This document shows positions 16,448 to 25,333 of a DNA stretch of 64,000 bases, in pieces. Below the pieces are notes generated by a model. That model saw only the letters and a list, made by a program, of their open reading frames with translations. It was not told where the DNA came from and did no database searches. The position numbers and the translations under genes were made by a program. The stretch comes from B30-G6 sp963701385 (GTDB lineage Bacteria > Desulfobacterota > Desulfobacteria > Desulfobacterales > B30-G6), in NCBI GenBank assembly GCA_963701385.1, contig CAVOZW010000027.1, positions 124,001-188,000 on the forward strand, written 5' to 3'. Each line of letters starts with the position of its first letter. The first letter of the stretch is position 1.

Positions 16448-17648
16448 ACAGCATCCAGTCAAGGAACCGACCATTTTCAATTCCCTGCTGATCTGCTTCT
16501 TTGTAAGCATTCTTCTTTTTATCGCCCTCCTGTTTCGCCAAAAAGACCTTTCGCTTCTGACAATTCTGATCTTGCTGGTCATGGGCGGAACAAAAGCCTG
16601 GAGCTCTCTGAATTTTTACCGCATCTCCTGCGGTTACCATGCAGATAAAAAACGGGTCTTTCCCGGAGAAACCGTCTGCATGACATCCAGCATAGAGAAC
16701 AGAAAATTTCTTCCGGTTTGGATCCGCTTGGGCTGGCCAAAACAGGCCGCGTTTGAAGCCGTCAATGATCGGGAAGCGGTTTCCGATTACGGGACAGGCC
16801 TCTTGTGGCACCAACAAATGCAGGTTCAGCAAGAATTTACTGCCATGCGCAGAGGGGTTTACCACTTGGGGCCCCCGCACCTTGTATCGAGTGATTTCTT
16901 TGGTTTTTTTCAGAAGGAAAAACGTCTGGGGAAACCGATTCAGGTACTTGTCTACCCGCGCCTCGTTCCCATCAAGACCCTGTCCCTTCCTAAACAGGAT
17001 TGGTTTGACACGCCTGGCACGAAAAGTCCCATCAAAGATCCCGTTTACATCCTGGGCACCCAGGATTACCAGCCGTCCAGGCCTTCCCGACATATTCACT
17101 GGAAAGCGAGTGCACGACGCCTTCGACTGCAGGAGAAAGTGTTTGAACCGTCTGAATTCGGCACGATTCTACTGTTCCTGGATGTGAGTTCGTTCAAAAA
17201 AGATCTGGCAGAGTATGCTTTCGAACATACCCTCGAAGTCATAGCGTCCTTGTCCATCAAGTTGAATGAAGCCGGCCATGCTGTGGGATTGGTGACCAAC
17301 GGTGTCATGAAAGGCGGGGATGTTTCCACAGTAAGCCCGGCCCGCAGTGCTCGCCAGCTTCCCGCCATATTGGAAACGCTGGCCCGATTACAGATGCAGC
17401 AACGCATGTCCATGATCGAGACCCTTCGAACAGCGTCTTTCAAGCAACGAGGTATCAGCTGCGTTTTCTTTTCATATGCTTACGATACAGAGGCCACCGA
17501 ATCCAAACGTATTCTACAAGAACGGCGTATCCCCGTATCTTTCTTTGTCTGTCGGTCTCCTTCCACCCCCGATTCGGTGCGACATCCGATCATGGATGGA
17601 CACCATTCGATAGATGACATTAGAGCGCAGGAGGAATACCAGCCATGA
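16437..17648 (+). CDS. DUF58 (vWA-like) membrane protein
   Basis: This 403-residue protein has two N-terminal membrane segments (about 15-60) and then a beta-rich region. The DUF58 core follows near residues 195-250, with the diagnostic DYQPSRPSRHIHWKASARR segment followed by a hydrophobic strand (TILLFLDVSSF) that begins the von Willebrand A-like fold. DUF58 proteins are the usual partners of MoxR ATPases. The ATG is within the end of the MoxR gene, and the stop overlaps the next start by 4 bases, so all three are coupled. I chose the internal ATG over the longer frame because it fits the overlap and removes a leader that reads as the MoxR C-terminus in another frame. The function in the envelope is unknown. 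Confidence 0.88.
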   Translation: MTTEQHPVKEPTIFNSLLICFFVSILLFIALLFRQKDLSLLTILILLVMGGTKAWSSLNFYRISCGYHADKKRVFPGETVCMTSSIENRKFLPVWIRLGWPKQAAFEAVNDREAVSDYGTGLLWHQQMQVQQEFTAMRRGVYHLGPPHLVSSDFFGFFQKEKRLGKPIQVLVYPRLVPIKTLSLPKQDWFDTPGTKSPIKDPVYILGTQDYQPSRPSRHIHWKASARRLRLQEKVFEPSEFGTILLFLDVSSFKKDLAEYAFEHTLEVIASLSIKLNEAGHAVGLVTNGVMKGGDVSTVSPARSARQLPAILETLARLQMQQRMSMIETLRTASFKQRGISCVFFSYAYDTEATESKRILQERRIPVSFFVCRSPSTPDSVRHPIMDGHHSIDDIRAQEEYQP

Positions 17649-19042
17649 CTCCCGGAAAAGAAGCCTTGTTGATATTGGCCCGTTCCGGAATGGAGTTGTC
17701 CTGGCGGTATGCCTGGGTCGGGTTTCTGATGTTGTCCATATACCAGCGGGTTTTCCCCCTTGCCGAAACAGCCGCTGCGTTTGCCATGGCCATAGGCTTG
17801 AATCACCTGTCCGCAAATCGAAACTGGCGTTTATATCAGGGCCTGCTCCTTGAAGCAGCAGGCATTGTCTTTGTCACCCTGCTGTTCGTGTACCGGCTGT
17901 GGTTTGAAACGGTTTCTTTTTTCAGTTTCACCTGGGTAGGTGTTTTTTTCCGGGACCCCTGGAGCCTGTCCCAAACATTCATGTTGATATTGATGCTTTT
18001 CTGTTTGCTGGTGATATGGCGGGGGGGACGGGCACTGGTAACCCATCCCATGGATTATGATACGATATGCATTCAATTCGACAAGGGGCTCGGATTTTTT
18101 ATTCTCCTGCTACTGGTCAAATTTCTGATTCAGGAAAAAACCGGTACTCTCGTGCACGGTCTGGCCCTTGGATTTCTGGTGGGTGCCTTTTTTATTTTCA
18201 GCCTGCTCTCCATCTTCCTAGCCCGCAAACAAAACGACGTAGAAAAAGCCTTTATGACCGGCTATCACGGCATCGGTATCACCTTGAGCCTGACATCGAT
18301 CATGATCCTTTTAGGTTCAGGCGCGACCTTCTTTTTTTATCCCATCTTAACCCAAGTGGCGGATTCATCTCTTGTGCTTGTCAAGGGTATCACCGAACCC
18401 CTGATACCTGCACTGATTGCCATTCTCCTTTTCTTTTTTTCCCCGCGTAATATCCGGCTGGGCAGCGAAATCGAATCCAATACGCCCGAGTTGCCGGACG
18501 ATCTGGTCAATGCCCCTGTCAGCGACTGGGTCGTCTCCCTGTTGCATTCCGTTTCACTAGGAGTATCCGTGGTTATCGGTATTGTGGCCCTTATACTAGT
18601 GGGCCTCTTCATTCGTCATCTGATTCGTCTGCTGATGAGGAAAAATACCGCAAACAACGTCCCGGGCAGGTCCCTGTCCTGGATTGTAGACCTAATCAGG
18701 CGCCTGCTTTTACTGCCGATGCGCGTCTGGCAAGCCTTGTGCGCCCGGCTGAAAGGTGTTGAAAGCGCGACATGGATCTATATTGGATTGCTTCGATGGG
18801 GAAAACGAAGCGGACTTCGGCTAGGTCCTGGCGAAACACCTGCCGAGTATGGAAACCGATTGGTGCAGCACTTTCCTGCGCTTGGTGATGATATCACATC
18901 CATTGTCGAGGCTTTCAACAGAGAAATATACGGGCAAATCACTATCGATCCTAAAACCATAGCTCGCCTGTTATCGGCACGCAGACACCTGAGACGTTTC
19001 AGACACTGGCCATCACGAATACAGAAAGGTTTCTTTCAATAA
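17645..19042 (+). CDS. Membrane protein with C-terminal DUF4129 domain
   Basis: This 465-residue protein has about ten hydrophobic segments in residues 20-325 and a cytoplasmic C-terminal region. The end (about 385-440) contains GLRLGPGETPAEYGNRLVQ and IVEAFNREIYGQ, the pattern of the DUF4129 domain usually found at the C-terminus of transglutaminase-like TgpA proteins. No transglutaminase core (Cys-His-Asp) is present, so only the membrane and DUF4129 parts are here. It overlaps the DUF58 gene by 4 bases. By analogy with TgpA loci it may act in the periplasm or at the membrane, together with the MoxR and DUF58 proteins, on envelope proteins or peptidoglycan. This is inference. Confidence 0.8.
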   Translation: MTPGKEALLILARSGMELSWRYAWVGFLMLSIYQRVFPLAETAAAFAMAIGLNHLSANRNWRLYQGLLLEAAGIVFVTLLFVYRLWFETVSFFSFTWVGVFFRDPWSLSQTFMLILMLFCLLVIWRGGRALVTHPMDYDTICIQFDKGLGFFILLLLVKFLIQEKTGTLVHGLALGFLVGAFFIFSLLSIFLARKQNDVEKAFMTGYHGIGITLSLTSIMILLGSGATFFFYPILTQVADSSLVLVKGITEPLIPALIAILLFFFSPRNIRLGSEIESNTPELPDDLVNAPVSDWVVSLLHSVSLGVSVVIGIVALILVGLFIRHLIRLLMRKNTANNVPGRSLSWIVDLIRRLLLLPMRVWQALCARLKGVESATWIYIGLLRWGKRSGLRLGPGETPAEYGNRLVQHFPALGDDITSIVEAFNREIYGQITIDPKTIARLLSARRHLRRFRHWPSRIQKGFFQ

Positions 19043-19058
19043 GAGCCCGATCGAATAG

Positions 19059-19194
19059 TAGGGGACGTCCTTGATTAATTTGACTTTTTTACATGCCGGG
19101 TCAGCTTTCGTATTATTATGCTATAAATCGTGCGACAGTACGACGCTTTGCTGACCATGAAAACGTAAGTCAAAATAGTCAAGGACGTCCCCTA
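19059..19194. mobile_element. Probable MITE with inverted ends
   Basis: A 136-bp noncoding element with inverted ends. The left end begins TAGGGGACGTCCTTGA and the right end finishes TCAAGGACGTCCCCTA, so the outer 16 bp are perfect complements. Similarity continues inward (TTGACTT against AAGTCAA, GGTCAGC against GCTGACC). There is no open frame inside. Termini of this form occur around IS200-like/REP-associated Y1 transposases, so it could be mobilised in trans. This link is from memory. No clear target duplication is seen. Confidence 0.7.
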
Positions 19195-19423
19195 AAAAAG
19201 TTTGCTTGACGATTGATAACATCTATATTAATGGTTCTTTGTAAATTCAGATTCGAATATGTATGTTTTTTGGCTGCCATCAAACTGAATTCCTTTTTCC
19301 TTATTACCGATCCGTATTCAGAATATTCGCTTTTTCGCTCAAGGTGACTGCGCAGACATGTAAGACCTTTTCATTGACACATTGAAATATGGGTCAAGAT
19401 CTTTCCTAAAAAGGAAGCAAGCC
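19195..19423. other. AT-rich spacer, no gene seen
   Basis: About 230 bases between the MITE and the small gene at 19424. A TTGACA box at 19374-19379 could be a -35 element, but no convincing -10 follows at the right distance. Confidence 0.35.
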
Positions 19424-19840
19424 ATGCAACGATATGGTTCCAGTTCCGAGAAGATGAGAGATATGAATGCGGATGATACCTTTTTGGGACGGGTCAAACT
19501 TCTCGTTGTCATGCTTAAAACGTTCTTGGGTGATTACCCTCTGGAAGGATATCGTCAAAAAGCGATTATTAAAAATGCTGATGCCGTTCAAAAAGTCTGT
19601 GAGGACTGGAATCGATATGTCATCCAGATACGATTGTCCTCTGAACGAAAAGAAGGTCTCGAGTTCGATCATATATTCCATCAGAGAATCAGTTTGCTTG
19701 CCACGATGGCCAAATCTTTTGTGGCCGCTGACCCAATGGGCTATCATCGAAAAAGGGTCATCAGAGCCAACATGGATTATGTATGTGAAGCGCTGCAGTT
19801 TAATCCGCAGGAAGATATGAAGCTATTAAAGGTCGCCTAG
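19424..19840 (+). CDS. Hypothetical protein, 138 aa
   Basis: This small, charged, probably cytoplasmic protein is not recognised. It is helical in character and seems to contain two related halves: LGDYPLEGYRQKAIIKNADA (about 34-53) and AADPMGYHRKRVIRANMDYV (about 100-119). Both have the pattern D-P-x-G/E-(G)Y-x-x-K/R-x-x-I-x-x-N, which suggests an internal duplication of about 65 residues. An AAGGA ribosome site precedes the chosen ATG; the frame is open further upstream, but a TTG there has no ribosome site. It stands alone between the MITE and the M15-like gene. Confidence 0.65.
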   Translation: MQRYGSSSEKMRDMNADDTFLGRVKLLVVMLKTFLGDYPLEGYRQKAIIKNADAVQKVCEDWNRYVIQIRLSSERKEGLEFDHIFHQRISLLATMAKSFVAADPMGYHRKRVIRANMDYVCEALQFNPQEDMKLLKVA

Positions 19841-19987
19841 TCTTCAATAATCCTTTCAACGCTGCAACCAATTCAGCGTCTCTGAAAAAATCTTTATCGA
19901 ACGGGCTGTGGCAAACATGATATCTGAAACAGGGTCGATCCGACACATTTTAACCTACCACCGACGAAGGGATGAAATAGCTTGTGA

Positions 19988-20560
19988 ATGAAGTTGAGTC
20001 AATTTAACGACATCGTAAGTCGACGAAAGTTTTTAAAATCACTTTGCGTTACGGGAATTGTTACTGTTTTTCCCAGTTTTTCGTATGCCGCACTCATGCG
20101 GGAAGAACACCAGGCTCGACGTTTACATTTTTACCGCCCCAAAACCAAAGAAAGGTTGACATCCACCTATTGGATTGACGGTAAATACGTTGAGAGTGCG
20201 CTTTCTGATATAGACCACATCATGCGTGATCACCGCAAAGAGGTCGTGAGACAGATCGATACGACATTATTGGACCTTCTGCACCGCATCCAAATGGATC
20301 TTGGCGCATGTGAGCCATTCCACATATTGTCGGGCTATCGATGTCCCGAAACAAATGCCATGCTGAGAAAACAGGGCTGGGCTGTTTCTAACAAAAGTTT
20401 TCATGAAAAAGGTAAGGCAATTGATATTCGACTGCCTCAAACCCAGATTTCTTTGTTGAGGCGGGCGGCATACCGACAAAAAAAGGGTGGTGTTGGATAT
20501 TATCCAAAACTAAACTTTGTGCATATCGATGTGGGGTCCGTACGATATTGGACCAAGTAG
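19988..20560 (+). CDS. Tat-exported DUF882 / peptidase M15-like protein (YcbK type)
   Basis: This 190-residue protein has a twin-arginine signal (SRRKFLKSLCVTG, residues 11-23, then a hydrophobic stretch ending SYAA). The mature part matches the YcbK/DUF882 group of the M15 D,D- or L,D-carboxypeptidase fold. GYRCPETNAMLR is the usual SGYRSPxxN segment, SFHEKGKAIDIRLP carries the zinc ligands His and Asp (H-x6-D), and VGYYPKLNFVHIDVG carries the last zinc His. All three ligands appear intact. It would act in the periplasm on peptidoglycan peptides. It is preceded by a long spacer and is not obviously in an operon. Confidence 0.85.
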   Translation: MKLSQFNDIVSRRKFLKSLCVTGIVTVFPSFSYAALMREEHQARRLHFYRPKTKERLTSTYWIDGKYVESALSDIDHIMRDHRKEVVRQIDTTLLDLLHRIQMDLGACEPFHILSGYRCPETNAMLRKQGWAVSNKSFHEKGKAIDIRLPQTQISLLRRAAYRQKKGGVGYYPKLNFVHIDVGSVRYWTK

Positions 20561-20748
20561 ACAATGAAAGATTTTTTGCATTAAAAGAACATCGCCCTGG
20601 GAAAAAAACTGAGGCCTGTTTCTAAAAAACCCTCTTAGAGGGCGGGCAGCGCTGACCGACAACCCAAAACATTTGCCTGCTAGTTTGGTCTTGATAAACA
20701 CCATTGCCAGTGCTAATGCAGAGGTCAAAATTCAAGCGGAGGATTAAG

Positions 20749-21900
20749 ATGAAGATCATAAAATGTACGTTGATAGGTATTCTTTTTGCTGGTCTGGTGT
20801 CTGTTTTCTATATTGCGTGCAGTAGCGGCGGCTCAGGCGGTGGTGACGACAATTCACCCACACAACCCACTTCTAAAGCAGAACTGGACCAGGAAACCGT
20901 AGACCAAACCATTGGTTTCGTGGATGACCTGCTACCATTTTGTTCTTTAGACAGCTCGATCTCCAGTTCTCTAAAGACCATGAATTCCGCCATCGAATTG
21001 GGAAAGGATTACAGCGACCAGCTGAAGCTGGCCCGGGCATCAAGCCGGCAATTTGAGACCCAGGCGGAAGACAGTGACGATACCGTCCTGGATGGCAATT
21101 GTGGCGGTACACTGACCCTCAGTTACACCGAAAATGAATCGACGGGTGTCATCACAGGTAGTGTGGTCTTGGACAATCTGTGTCTGGAGCTCGATGGTGA
21201 AACCGAACCTACCCAATTCAACGCAAACGGCACACTTGCGATTTCGGGCAGCGTACAAGAGATCGATCCAGAAAACAATCGCACGGAACTCAATCTTTCA
21301 ACGTTGGCAGGCGGGATTACCTTTGGCGATGGTGAAACCGATTTTAGTATCGTCCTGGATGAAGCAGGCTTGATCATTACGGAAAGGGACGATGGTCTCG
21401 ATCTCAGCTTTACGCTGAGTCAATTGGTGATCGAAGAGGCAACCCAAAGTGGCACCAACACCTATACCCTGCAGGACGTATCCATCGGCCTTAGCATGAC
21501 CGACCTGGGCAATGACGAAAACCGTGTCGAATTGACCGTCGACAGCCTGACCGTTCAAGAGGAAACCCAGGAAGGAACGAGAACCTATTCGCTGGAAGAC
21601 GTCACCATCGTCATAACAGACGATGCATCGGGCAGCGAGCTGAGCATGAGCGGTACCTACATCGATAGCCAGGAAGGAGCCGTCACCGTTTCCACGCCGA
21701 CACCCCTTGAAATCAATGAATCCGGAGAGGTCACAGCAGGTGCAGTCCTGATAGAAGGTGCCGGCGGAACCAGCGTGCTGCTGACTGTGACCGGAACCAA
21801 CAGCTTCGATATTCAGGCCGACACCGACGGTGATGGTGCCTACGATTATCAACCAGGTGATATGGATTGTTCTGATCTCGATCTAGGGTCACTGTTATAA
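20749..21900 (+). CDS. Beta-rich lipoprotein, 383 aa, unknown function
   Basis: This protein has a lipoprotein signal (MKIIKCTLIGILFAG, then the lipobox FYIAC at about 22-26), a Ser/Gly linker, and a mature domain rich in Thr, Ser, Asp and Glu with alternating beta strands. Two similar segments (TNTYTLQDVSIGL and TRTYSLEDVTIVI) about 50 residues apart suggest repeated beta units. The C-terminus has DTDGDGAYDYQPGD, which resembles a calcium-binding DxDxDG loop. A GGAGG ribosome site precedes the chosen ATG. The FtsX permease and ATPase downstream on the same strand, and another lipoprotein after them, suggest a lipoprotein-linked ABC machine, but a probable terminator lies between. The protein is not recognised. 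Confidence 0.7.
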   Translation: MKIIKCTLIGILFAGLVSVFYIACSSGGSGGGDDNSPTQPTSKAELDQETVDQTIGFVDDLLPFCSLDSSISSSLKTMNSAIELGKDYSDQLKLARASSRQFETQAEDSDDTVLDGNCGGTLTLSYTENESTGVITGSVVLDNLCLELDGETEPTQFNANGTLAISGSVQEIDPENNRTELNLSTLAGGITFGDGETDFSIVLDEAGLIITERDDGLDLSFTLSQLVIEEATQSGTNTYTLQDVSIGLSMTDLGNDENRVELTVDSLTVQEETQEGTRTYSLEDVTIVITDDASGSELSMSGTYIDSQEGAVTVSTPTPLEINESGEVTAGAVLIEGAGGTSVLLTVTGTNSFDIQADTDGDGAYDYQPGDMDCSDLDLGSLL

Positions 21901-21942
21901 GCATAGTCCAGGTAGTTCAACAAAGCCTTCACAGTATCATAC

Positions 21943-21978
21943 GAAAAGGGGCAACAACATTTGCTCGTTCCCCTTTTC
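21943..21978 (+). terminator. Possible stem-loop terminator
   Basis: A 9-bp inverted repeat, GAAAAGGGG / CCCCTTTTC, with an 18-base loop, follows the lipoprotein gene. The right arm ends in a short T run only, so termination may be partial. Confidence 0.4.
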
Positions 21979-22115
21979 AAGATACACGCTCTGTTACCAA
22001 ATGACCGGGCTGGTCAACAACTGTAACCCATTTCAGGGGCCGATTGAACGTTTTATCGGCCCTGATGTTTTTGGGCGCCACCAGTCCCATCACCCTTTGA
22101 AGGAACAGATCGCTA

Positions 22116-23219
22116 ATGCTGTCTTTAAAAAACCTGTCCCGACATATCACCAGAACCTTGCTGACATTGATGGGGGTCGCTATCGGAATTGCCCTGTTTG
22201 TGGCCATTTCATCGTATGCAATGAACCTCAGGACCGAACTCGGTGCCCTGCTGACCAATAAATATGATCTCATCGTTCAGGGCCGAGACGCCACAAGTCC
22301 TTTTTCGTCAAGAGTAACCGAGGCTGAGTATCAAGAACTGACCGGGCTTGAAGGCGTGGATGACAGCCCGGCCATCATGCTCGATTCGATCAAGCTTCCC
22401 GAAAGCCCCTATTTTATCTTGGCTGGTACATCGTCGATCGAGCCTGTATTGAGCAGTATCAGCCTGATCGACGGCAGGCTTCCGGATTTGCGTGAGCCTG
22501 AAATCCTATTGGGCCGCAAAGCATCCATTAAATTACAACGCTCCATTGGTGATACGATTCAATTGCTCAACCCTGAACCGTATCGTGTTGTTGGAATCTA
22601 CGCCACCGGCAGTCGATTGTTCGATAACGGCATGATCATGAGCCTTAAAGATGCCAAGATAAATTTAAAGCGTAGTGCTGAAATCAATATCGTTCTGCTG
22701 CGACTCAAGGATGGGTATAGCCCTGAAAAGGTAATCCAAACCATTCAGCTGAAATTGAAAGATCTTTTGGTGACCGAAAGCCGGGATTTGCTGGGCCAGA
22801 TACAAGTCGTCCAGGTTATCGACGCGATCTCAAAAGGCTTGTCTCTCGTGGCACTGGTAATTGCCGGTATTTTTGTCAGCAACACCATGTTAATGGTCAT
22901 TAACGAGAGAACCCGCGAGATCGGCATCCTGATGGCCGTCGGATGGAGCCGTTTCATGATCTCAAGAACCATTTTTTTGGAAACAATGATCATCTGCTTC
23001 ATAGGCGGACTTGTTGGAAATCTGTTTGGCTATCTGATGCTGTGGGTCTCCAGCGAGAGCGGCGTGATTGGCCTGGACTGGGCAAGGGCCACGATTTCTA
23101 GTCTTATTTTTTATAAGTCCATGGGGTTGTCCCTGGTATTGGGCCTTTGTTGTTCACTGTACCCGGCCCTTATCGCCTCCCGGTTATCGCCCGTCCAAGC
23201 ATTGCGGTATGAAAGATGA
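22116..23219 (+). CDS. MacB/FtsX-type ABC permease
   Basis: This 367-residue permease has the standard FtsX layout: a first membrane segment (TRTLLTLMGVAIGIALFVAI, about 12-31), a MacB-like periplasmic domain of about 190 residues with GRDATSPFSSRV and EILLGRKASIKL, then three membrane segments. The signature INERTREIGILMAVGWSRFM follows the second segment, and the end is YPALIASRLSPVQALRYER. It overlaps the ATPase gene by 4 bases, and the two surely form the transporter. With the lipoproteins on either side it may act in lipoprotein handling or envelope signalling. No TolC- or MacA-type partner lies next to it. Confidence 0.88.
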   Translation: MLSLKNLSRHITRTLLTLMGVAIGIALFVAISSYAMNLRTELGALLTNKYDLIVQGRDATSPFSSRVTEAEYQELTGLEGVDDSPAIMLDSIKLPESPYFILAGTSSIEPVLSSISLIDGRLPDLREPEILLGRKASIKLQRSIGDTIQLLNPEPYRVVGIYATGSRLFDNGMIMSLKDAKINLKRSAEINIVLLRLKDGYSPEKVIQTIQLKLKDLLVTESRDLLGQIQVVQVIDAISKGLSLVALVIAGIFVSNTMLMVINERTREIGILMAVGWSRFMISRTIFLETMIICFIGGLVGNLFGYLMLWVSSESGVIGLDWARATISSLIFYKSMGLSLVLGLCCSLYPALIASRLSPVQALRYER

Positions 23220-23875
23220 AAATTTCAATAGCAAATGTCTCCAAAAGCTATGACCGCCGTCTGACCCAAGCGCTGAGCAACATTTCTCTATCGGTTGAGT
23301 CCGGTCAAATAATCGGGCTGATGGGGCCATCCGGATCAGGGAAAAGCACCCTGTTGAATATCGTCAGCACCATGGATCAACCGACCAGCGGCGACGTGAA
23401 AGTAAATGGCAGACATCTTCAGCAGATGAAGCCCTGGTCACTTTTTCGCGCCAGGCATATCGGATTTATCTTTCAGTTTCATTACCTGTTACCGCAACTG
23501 ACCCTTCAGGAGAACGTGGAAATCCCGATGGTTGTGATTGAGAAATCAAGAAAAGTCAGATCGTCAAAAGCCAAACACCTGCTGCAAAAGGTAGATCTAT
23601 TCCATAAACGACACGCTTTTGCCAATCGAATATCTGGTGGGGAAAGGCAACGAACAGCCATCGCACGTTCACTGGCCAACAGTCCCAAGCTGATATTGGC
23701 CGACGAACCCACCGGCAATGTCGATACGGATACAGGCATGAAGATTATGACATTTGTGATCGAATATTGTCGTGAGCACGCCACAACCATGATCGTTGCG
23801 ACACACAACCATGAAATAGCGCAATTGACCGATCGTACCATTTATCTTAAGAATGGACAGATTGACAGCCCATGA
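23216..23875 (+). CDS. LolD/MacB-type ABC ATPase
   Basis: This 219-residue ATPase partners the permease directly upstream. Motifs: Walker A GPSGSGKST (about 40-48), Q-loop FIFQFHYLLPQ, signature ISGGERQRTAIARSL, Walker B ILADEPTGNVD, switch ATHNHEIA. All key residues are intact. It overlaps the permease by 4 bases at its start and the downstream lipoprotein gene by 4 bases at its end, so the three are co-translated. Confidence 0.9.
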   Translation: MKISIANVSKSYDRRLTQALSNISLSVESGQIIGLMGPSGSGKSTLLNIVSTMDQPTSGDVKVNGRHLQQMKPWSLFRARHIGFIFQFHYLLPQLTLQENVEIPMVVIEKSRKVRSSKAKHLLQKVDLFHKRHAFANRISGGERQRTAIARSLANSPKLILADEPTGNVDTDTGMKIMTFVIEYCREHATTMIVATHNHEIAQLTDRTIYLKNGQIDSP

Positions 23876-24900
23876 CCATTCATTGCCCCAGACCTTCGTC
23901 CAGTTTACATCGCGTATGGCTCCCTCTTTGGGGGGTGTTCCTTTTATTGACATGCTTGTATGCCTGTGACGATTTTCCACATGGCAGTAGCGATGGAAAC
24001 ACACAGAAGCCTCATGTGATGGGGGATGTTTGGGCCATGACCTATCCGACAACCATTGCCTTGCAAACGGTGGATCATACGTTCATTGAAGCGCTTGATG
24101 CCGAGGGCAACCCCTACCACTGGAAATGCTTTGGTTATAAAAACGATGGTGACGAGCTTGCCGAAACGCGGACGAACACTGCTGCCGATATCACAACCGT
24201 AGGTTTTATGGCTTCCGAGCTGCCCTGTAAATGGCCCGCAGAATACTATCTTCGCATCGGGGTTTGTCACCAGTGTGCCAACCGGGCCCTGTACTACACC
24301 GGACAAACCGTTTCACTTTCCCGGGGTTATAATTTTTTCGCCGTTTTTTACGGAACCTATGGGGATGAAGAAGAGGAATCCTATCAGGAATACAGTATGC
24401 AAGAATGTTTGGCCTCGGCACCGGAATGGCAAGGGGGACTTTTGGGTATCGAATCCAGCACAATAGCACCTGTCATCAACTCCCAAGCATCAGCCTTCGC
24501 CGAAATTGCATTATATGACACGTATCAGATGGCAAGGCAAAACGGTCGCTCCTTTTCAGGAAAGACCTATGGATTCAAAGATTATCTGAATGATCTCTTT
24601 CGCATGAAGATCAACGCCAAATTAGGGGATGATTTTCCTGAAAGGGTCACGGATACCCTGTTATCTGTCCGTAACACCTATCGAGATAAAAAAAAAGCAC
24701 TCGACCGTTCCACTGAAAACCTTCAGCCAACGGATGACACAGTGCTCGACAAATACGCTACACTGCTCAACGAACTGGCCGAAACCTACAAGCGGTACCT
24801 GACACCCGCCGAATACGCGTCGTTGTTCAACCTGAACTACTTCGAACCGCTAGGGCTTGATCCATCCGCGCTTGAAAAAAAATGGGCTGGTTCACGTTAA
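23872..24900 (+). CDS. Putative lipoprotein of an ABC operon, 342 aa
   Basis: This exported protein has a long N-region, a hydrophobic stretch (about 16-31) and a lipobox-like LYAC at about 29-32. The first half is cysteine-containing (CFGYKNDGDE, CKWPAEYYLRIGVCHQC) and rich in aromatic residues, with an acidic patch GDEEEESYQEY. The second half is helical and charged. It is not recognised. It overlaps the ATPase gene by 4 bases, so it is the third gene of the permease-ATPase-lipoprotein set. It may be the periplasmic partner or client of the ABC machine. Confidence 0.65.
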   Translation: MTIHCPRPSSSLHRVWLPLWGVFLLLTCLYACDDFPHGSSDGNTQKPHVMGDVWAMTYPTTIALQTVDHTFIEALDAEGNPYHWKCFGYKNDGDELAETRTNTAADITTVGFMASELPCKWPAEYYLRIGVCHQCANRALYYTGQTVSLSRGYNFFAVFYGTYGDEEEESYQEYSMQECLASAPEWQGGLLGIESSTIAPVINSQASAFAEIALYDTYQMARQNGRSFSGKTYGFKDYLNDLFRMKINAKLGDDFPERVTDTLLSVRNTYRDKKKALDRSTENLQPTDDTVLDKYATLLNELAETYKRYLTPAEYASLFNLNYFEPLGLDPSALEKKWAGSR

Positions 24901-25333
24901 GTTTGATACCAACGCATTCCCATGTTCCTCCTATGACCCCTGCTCTGGGAAGTTGTAGGGCAATTTTACCCAGAAACTGAACCGGAATGTCCACACAGCG
25001 GGTGATTCCTTTTTAATTTTTACCACACCCATCCCCCGATGTGAAAGAAACAAGGCCCATCGTGTGGCAGATTGCCCTGCTTTTGTCTGACACAGGCAAC
25101 CAATCCCAATTGTCCAAACCCGGCCTAGGTCAAGTTTTTTTGCTCGGCATGGGCAAAGGAATTGACTTTTTGCCCCACCTCGGTTACATAAACAACATAG
25201 TTGTCACTGTCACAATGTTACATGTAATCGGATTGTTGCAGAAGATCACCCCATGGTCTATTAAATCTCTTCCGGACACCATGGCCCTGTCGAATCCAAA
25301 AATGCATACAACGTCGTCGGAGTGCTTCTTGAC
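24901..25333. other. Control region upstream of the respiratory locus
   Basis: About 430 bases without a gene. It holds the strong-looking promoter at 25162-25190 and, about 25 bases beyond it, a perfect TTACATGTAA palindrome inside a wider ACAAT...ATTGT arrangement, which could be a regulator site. The short open frame at 25041 spans the promoter and does not look coding. Confidence 0.5.
25162..25190 (+). promoter_or_regulatory. Sigma-70-type promoter for the ACIII-cbb3 locus
   Basis: A -35 box TTGACT (25162-25167), a 17-base spacer and a -10 box TACATA (25185-25190), about 140 bases before actB. Both boxes are close to consensus and the spacing is ideal. The TTACATGTAA palindrome downstream may be an operator. 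Confidence 0.6.

Noticed and set aside
24901..25333. Small frame at 25041-25355 as a gene before actB
   Set aside because: It spans the promoter and runs into actB in another frame; no ribosome site and no coding character.
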